64,000 bases of DNA from Carettochelys insculpta (Eukaryota; Chordata; Testudines; Carettochelyidae). Both the position numbers and the translations under genes were made by a program. Below, in pieces: positions 58,574 to 64,000 of the stretch. Numbering within the stretch: position 1 is the stretch's first letter; every line of letters starts with the position of its first letter. A model generated the notes under the pieces. It worked only from the letters and a program-made list of their open reading frames with translations, was not told the DNA's origin and searched no databases. The DNA lies in assembly GCF_033958435.1 (NCBI RefSeq), contig NC_134138.1, positions 185,539,298 to 185,603,297 of the forward strand, written 5' to 3'.

Positions 58574-58922
58574 CAGTGGTTCTCAACCAGGGGTACGTGT
58601 ACCACTGGGGGCACGCAGAGCTCTTCCAGAGGGTATATTAACTCAGTGTTTCTCAACCTTTTTTGAATTTAAAAATTGGGCTTATTTTATGTTCACCTAA
58701 TTTCTGTTTTGATTATCCTCTTTCCACAATCATAAGTATGAGGGCAAGTTTATTTCCTATTGGCAACTTTCTCCAACCAACCGGTTAGGATTAAGTTGTT
58801 TAAACAAACGTGTTGCAATGGTGGGGGAAAAAAAGGGTATTTGAAAATTTTAGGTACTGGGGGTACTTACTTTTTCTTTCTGAAAAAGGGGTACTTTATA
58901 AAAAAAAGGTCAAGAAACACTG
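58574..58922. mobile_element. hAT MITE, 349 bp
   Basis: The left end cagtggttctcaacc is inverse to the right end ggtcaagaaacactg, with 8-bp flanks gtctagct (58566-58573) and gtttagat (58923-58930), 6 of 8 alike. A second 'cagtgtttctcaacc' lies inside at about 58645, so it may contain a nested or duplicated end. Confidence 0.8.
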
Positions 58923-58930
58923 GTTTAGAT

Positions 58931-59867
58931 GCCTTGGGCAATTTATTTTAGAAGACAGTAATTCACCTGTGACCCTAAGAACTTTGCAGGGCCTGCTGGC
59001 CAAAGGGTCCCTTTTCAGTAACAGAAACTTCTGCCATGCCTGCCAAACTCAATACACATAACAAATTGCTGTGATAGTATTTATCTATAAAGAATGTCAT
59101 GTGAGATCTTAATCAAAATCTAGGATCATAATGGACATTGATGCCATTGTGAAAAGTGTATTTTTAAATGTCAAACCCAACACCTGAAACTGTCCACAAA
59201 CTGCAGGCAGCCAGTGCAAAACATTGAGCACTGCTAAAATATTCTTGTGTCAAAACATTGCCTCTTAGCCAGGCTGACATATTCTTCACAAGCTTTACGG
59301 GGGAGACCACAAAATCTAATTTCAAAGTGACAAAGGCCTGAATTGCACTGGTGAGGTTCACAACAGAAATCTGCACTCTGCTTGCTTGAAATGAAATGAA
59401 AAGAAGCCCTGGTGGCTACTGTTGTTATATATGCCCCCTTCATCTTGAGAGACGGTGATTAGCGGCGGCGGTGAGGATCTATGGGCAGTGTTTGAGTCTG
59501 CAGCTTCTCCCATGGCTTATCCGTCCAAGATTGGATTTGCACGGTCGATTGCAGTAAGCCCATGTCACTCTATTGCTGAATTCTGGAGTCTGAGAGCTCT
59601 TCCTTCTAAGACGATGTTCTTTCGCATGACTTGCACATATACTGTCGAAGGATGATGTGCCCTGTCGTAGCAATTGTCACCAGGTATTTCAATCTGACGA
59701 TGTAGATTCCCAGAACTTCAGATCAATGTTGAATTTTTCAGAGCGTTTTTGCATGCATCCTTTAATCCTAGCTTTGATCTTCCTCTTGTTCTTAACCCAC
59801 ATGACAGTTCACCAAAGAGGATTTGAAATACAGTCATATAACGGTATTTGAGAACCCAGCCAGACTC
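58931..59867. other. Non-coding, possibly an old repeat
   Basis: 59440-59860 ('gatgtgccctgtcgtagcaa', 'cacatgacagttcaccaaag') gives the impression of a dispersed repeat in reverse orientation, but I cannot name it. No gene. Confidence 0.35.
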
Positions 59868-60295
59868 CTTCATAGACTCATAGAACACTAGAACTGGAAG
59901 GGACCTCGAAAGGTCATCAAATCCAGTTCCCTGCCCTCTCGGCAGGACCAAGCACCATCTAGACCATCCCCAATAGGTGTCTATCTAATCTGCTCTTAAA
60001 AATCTCCAGTGATGAGAGCTGTGGCCTGGGCTATAACCTCCCTAGGCAATTTATTCCAGCATTTAACCACCTTGACAGTTAGGAAGTTTTTCCTAATGTC
60101 TAATCTAAACCTTCCTTGCTACAGTTTAAGCCCATTGCTTCCGGTCCTATACTCAGTGGCCAAAGAGAGCAGTTTTTCTCCCTCGTCCTTGTAAGCCTCT
60201 TTAAGGTACTTGAAAACTGCTATCATGTCCCCTCTGAGTCTTCTAAACTAAACAAGCCCAGTTCTCCCTCATAGCACAGAAGAGCATTATCAGTG
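59868..60295 (-). mobile_element. CR1 LINE 3' fragment
   Basis: Reverse-strand CR1 text: 'agaactggaagggacctcga', 'ggcaatttattccagcattt', 'gttaggaagtttttcctaat', 'catgtcccctctgagtcttc'. Only the 3' UTR and the very end of ORF2 remain. Confidence 0.88.
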
Positions 60296-60363
60296 CTTGC
60301 CGTGGATCAGCTCCCCAAAACCAACAGCTTCTGCACAAGCACTGCTCCCCAGGCCTCACTCGG

Positions 60364-60636
60364 GGCTTGTCTACACTTCTGAGAGGATCAACCTGCAGCT
60401 GATTTCATGCATTTGGTAAAGACGTGTGAAATCGATCTGTCTGGGGTTGGCAGTAGATACCCTGTGCACCTCTTGCAAAGAGTAAGGGAGGTCGACGGAG
60501 GAAACACTCCTGTCGGCCTTCCTTACCAAAGACAGTCACATCAGCTGAATTCTGATATGTCATTTATAGCTACACAATTGCTGAAGCCAGAACTATGTAT
60601 CTGAGATCGACTTTCAGGTCCAGTGTAGACCTGGCC
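60364..60636. mobile_element. MITE, about 273 bp
   Basis: The left end ggcttgtctacacttctgag is roughly inverse to the right end 'aggtccagtgtagacctggc', and 'atcgatctgtctgg' type words recur. No clear target duplication. Confidence 0.55.
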
Positions 60637-60639
60637 TCA

Positions 60640-61894
60640 TTCTGTATAGGTGGTGACAGGCACACATCAGCCCCTGAATACGGTGAGCATTCCATGCAAT
60701 GTCCAGCCTTGCATCTGTGGGAAACTCACAAAATTACCAGGCCTACTATTCCCAAGGGGCCAGTATACATCATTTTGCAAGATTCAACCCAGGACCAGCA
60801 CTTTGCTTAATACGACGGCCCTCGGATCTATTTATGGTGAAAACAAGAATACATTTATTGTCAGAGTTTCATAAAAATGAAAATCATAACATACATTCTA
60901 GAGAGTAAACTAATAAGTTAGGCTCCTGTCTGTCACTCAAACCGCTCCTCAGCATTTTTTCAACTAAGGCAGAAAGAGACCGCCGCCTTCATAAATGCAC
61001 AAGCGCTCCTTTTCTTCTTTAGCGCAGGACATCTAGGGGTCTTTCTTGCCTTCTAGAAATATCCCCAAAGCCCACTGTATTTACTCATAACATGATACCC
61101 CTCCTTCCCAGCTTGCTTTTTCCTGTGTGTTCTTTACAAGTTGATTTCACATCTCTTCAAAGGTGCTGGAACTGGACTGGTGGGGGTCTGTTGCCATCCA
61201 ACCTTGGTTTGAAGTGGTTTCCATCATATATAGTTTGGTTCAACAGATCTTAGCACCCAGCTATTCAAATTGTATCTCTTTGTTAACATTTGACTTCTAT
61301 GTAAATGGACATTATTTGGAGCACCTCAAAATGCTTAATTTACATTGTTCCAGAGAAAGAAACATTTTTGTTAGAATTAAAAAAACCTGCATTTTTTTTT
61401 ACCTTTATTGGTGACAAATACCTTCACACAGACTCTAAGAACATATATTCAGTACATATACATACCTCCTCATGTAGTGGCTGTACATGTTATATAGAGT
61501 CTGTACATACATTCTACAATGTTATGGATAACCAGTCTGACACCAGCTTTTATTTTAAGATCTGGCATGGCACTCTTCGGTGAATCAGAATGTATACGTC
61601 AGAATCAGGATATTCCTGTAAACACCTTGCCAGGTGACATGGGCACAGTAAATGCTACTATAAAAGCAGGCCAGAGTTCCTGTACATGCGTCCCTGACCA
61701 CTAGGTAAACAGTTTTAACACTCCTGTATTTATCTGATATAAACCTCACAGAGCATAATATTCATCTCAGTTACAGTGGCCTGAGTACAAATAACACTTG
61801 TTTTAAACTTATCTTAAAGGTTTTCATGATAACTTGTTTTGGGGTGGTTTTGGGGCTTGGGGGTTGGTTTTTACATTTTATCTCCTAGCCGGAT
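60640..61894. other. Non-coding stretch, nothing recognised
   Basis: AT-rich; no gene or assignable repeat. Confidence 0.5.
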
Positions 61895-62094
61895 CAGTGT
61901 TCTCTGTAAGCTGAGTGCTTGAGCAGCCACCCAGGAGAGACTCAAGTGCCACAGAGCTGATTAGCAAAGCGCCCACAGCTGCCTGCCATGAGCAGCGCGT
62001 GTTTCTACTGGTGATGTACATCTGTACATACTACAGTGCACATTACAATTTTCTTTTTCTGCCTATGGACAGAAAAAAATTAGAGGGAGCCCTG
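61895..62094. mobile_element. Probable hAT MITE, 200 bp
   Basis: The left end cagtgttctctgtaa and inverted right end cagggctccctctaa agree at most positions and have the CA...TG form of hAT ends. The flanking 8-mers (agccggat / ggccaggg) agree poorly, so the age is high or the call is uncertain. Confidence 0.6.
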
Positions 62095-62864
62095 GGCCAG
62101 GGCTGGTAAAGTTAGTTCAAAGCTGAAATATTCCAGAGGACAACTCAGCAGCTTTGTCTTCTCCTTCCTGAGCAGGAAATCCTAACATCAGTATCATGGT
62201 TAAATACAATTAAAGCTCTTACCTCACGTTCAATATGTAGATGAATGCAGATATTTATTTGGAGAATCACAGAGTTCATTGGGCATTCAGCCCTGTATAT
62301 ACAGCTGAAGAACTGAGATGAAATATAGTTCCTGAAACAACTAACAATCACTAAACCACAAACGGAAGTCTGACAAATTCACTCTGGGGCTGTTCCAAAG
62401 ACCTTACGTAAAATTTGAAGTGTCTTGTTGTGTACTATCTTCCCAGCATTTTTGGGTCCTTAATTGTAGAAAAGGGGATTTTATTTATTTATTTGCTTGC
62501 TTGCTTGTTTTTGGAAAATAAAAGGAAAATGTGCACACTATATTTAAATGATTGTTTAGGGCAGGAAGCTTGAGGGGGGGCGTGCCTGAGGGAAGGAAGT
62601 AGGGTAGCGGGAGTCAGCACAGGACTGAAGGGCTCAGGACATAGGGTTGATGGAGGGACTCTGGCCAGAGGGGCATGCAGGAGTGAGAGCAGGGACTGGG
62701 AACACAGAACACTGAGAGCCAGGACTGGTGGCTGGAAACAAATTTTATGGGACCACGGGAAACATGGCCACACTCATGATAAATGGTTATCCAGCTAACT
62801 GAAATCATGCTGGATTATGAAGTTTGCTGGATGACAGAGTTCCAGATTAGAGAGGGTCAACCTG
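62095..62864. mobile_element. Unassigned DNA ending in a Tc1/mariner-like terminus
   Basis: The right edge 'agagttccagattagagagg' up to 'gtcaacctg' at 62864, followed by TA, is the same terminus as at 49577. The boundary on the left is not visible; 62560-62760 is GA-rich. Confidence 0.4.
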
Positions 62865-62866
62865 TA

Positions 62867-63324
62867 AGGAGAATTTGGGGATTTGGCCTTTTGTAAAAGG
62901 TATACAGTGGCTCTTATAGAAATTTGACTGGATCCTGCTTTTTGCACGCTTTATACCCTTTTAAGGTGGTACTCACTAGATGAGTACTGTACACATAACA
63001 GTGCATACATCTGTCCCTTATAACAAGTAAAAAGGGCCTCAAAATCCATAAGAACTTTAAAAAAAACCAGAACCCTAGAATTCTCCATCTGGATGCAAAC
63101 TATACAGGCACATTTTGATCTTTAACTTACTTTACCCAAAAGCAATGACTTCATGATAATTTATCCAACCAAGACAATATTTCAGTGGGACAGTCTGTAT
63201 GGGTAAGTGGAGGGAGACTTGGTCCAGCATTTTTTAAGACTGAGTCACTAGGAGCATACTTCAGAGCAAAACCATACAAAATGTACGTTTCTGGAAAGAA
63301 TTGCATATTCTTCCTTTAGAGCTA
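62867..63324. other. Non-coding stretch, nothing recognised
   Basis: AT-rich; no gene or repeat assigned. Confidence 0.5.
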
Positions 63325-63590
63325 TCATAGAATCATAGGACTGGAAGGGACCGCAGGAGGTCATCTAGCCTAGCCCCCCGCTTCAAGAAGGATCAGCCCC
63401 AACTAAGTCATCCTGGCCAGAACCTTGTCAAGCTGGGATGTAAAAACCTCAAGGGATGAAGAACCTACCACCTCTTTAGGCAACATATTCCAGTGCTTCA
63501 GCACCCTCCTGGTGAAGTAGTGTTTCCTAACATCTGACCTACACCTCTCCCTTTTCAGCTTCAGACCATTATCTCTGCCATATCACCTGT
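63325..63590 (-). mobile_element. CR1 LINE 3' end
   Basis: Reverse-strand CR1 3' text: 'tagaatcataggactggaag', 'ccttgtcaagctgggatgta', 'ggcaacatattccagtgctt', 'ggtgaagtagtgtttcctaa'. It is followed within about 20 bases by ORF1 text in the same orientation. Confidence 0.88.
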
Positions 63591-63609
63591 GGACAGAGGC
63601 TGAAAGCAG

Positions 63610-63921
63610 TTACTTAACTCCACTGGAATTGGAGAGACCTGAACTGGTTTTCTCCTCCTGGAGGTAACATGCATTCAGTTCTCCTTTGTTTTGAGCCACC
63701 TGCTGTTCCTGCAGTATTATATGTTGCCTTCTATCCAGAAAGTCTTCACCCTCTCTGATGGAGCTGAGGGTTGATATTTGCACCTCAAGTCCTTTAACCT
63801 TCTCTTCCAAAATGGCCACCAGCCTGCACTTAGTACATAGAAAATCCTTTCTATCATCTGGGAGGAAGACAAACATGGCATATGCCATGCTGGTCATAAC
63901 AGCAGACCTCTCACCAGTCAA
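63610..63921 (-). pseudogene. CR1-like ORF1 remnant, partial
   Basis: A 103-residue open frame resembling the start of CR1 ORF1, the nucleic-acid-binding chaperone of the LINE. It reads FLPDDRKDFLCTKCRLVAIL, then a heptad-like stretch (EEKVKGLEVQISTLSSIREG) that would form a coiled coil, then EDFLDRRQHIILQEQQ. The CxxC pair is present. The frame stops at 63610, well short of a normal ORF1, and the reverse transcriptase is missing between it and the 3' UTR. The true start may lie upstream (63921 is an internal ATG). Confidence 0.6.
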
Positions 63922-64000
63922 GTCACTGTCAATTTTTTCCCTTTTCAGAGAGATCCCTTATTTGTTTCTAGTGCCGCCTTGAAGGGTACACGAGAAACAC

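Overview
The window is vertebrate genomic DNA, most likely from a cryptodiran turtle. Three things point there: several copies of a tRNA-derived SINE with Pol III A- and B-box-like sequences that resembles the turtle CryI family, many CR1 LINE pieces, and abundant Harbinger and Penelope-like elements. The species cannot be fixed from the sequence. Only one host protein-coding gene is recognised: the coding exon of the orphan receptor GPR141 on the minus strand (12963-13898). Almost everything else that can be named is a transposable element or its remains. Family names come from recognised motifs, terminal repeats and target-site duplications, not from a database search.

Layout. 1-12.9 kb: non-coding DNA with an ancient repeat, a SINE, a broken Harbinger copy and several MITE pieces. 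12.96-14.7 kb: the GPR141 exon, with a LINE 3' fragment about 53 bp upstream of its splice acceptor. 15-16.6 kb: a Penelope-derived hairpin and a GC-rich degenerate repeat. 17.6-22.5 kb: a complete Harbinger DNA transposon with matching terminal inverted repeats and a CAT target duplication. It carries two convergent two-exon genes, a DDE transposase and a Myb/SANT-like protein, and both read open after splicing.

22.8-42 kb is dominated by Penelope-like elements (PLEs). One (38940-41637) is full length with an 11-bp target duplication. A 1.7-kb block containing a hAT end, its flank and the 5' part of that PLE occurs twice (24260-25956 and 38207-39911), and the first copy looks circularly permuted. 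Between 30.5 and 36.5 kb an old minus-strand CR1 has been split by a foldback hAT element, a MITE and a younger plus-strand CR1 that is itself split by a PLE.

42-64 kb is sparser. It holds a second PLE hairpin, a Harbinger element keeping only a decayed Myb-like gene (44690-45763), two short deletion derivatives of the 17.6-kb Harbinger family (51795-52451 and 56926-57636), CR1 and SINE copies, hAT MITEs and a CR1 with an internal deletion at the right edge.

How the parts work together: the Harbinger transposase and Myb-like protein are expected to act jointly on the shared terminal repeats, so the complete element could mobilise the two short derivatives. PLE, CR1 and SINE copies depend on reverse transcriptases that are broken in every copy seen here.
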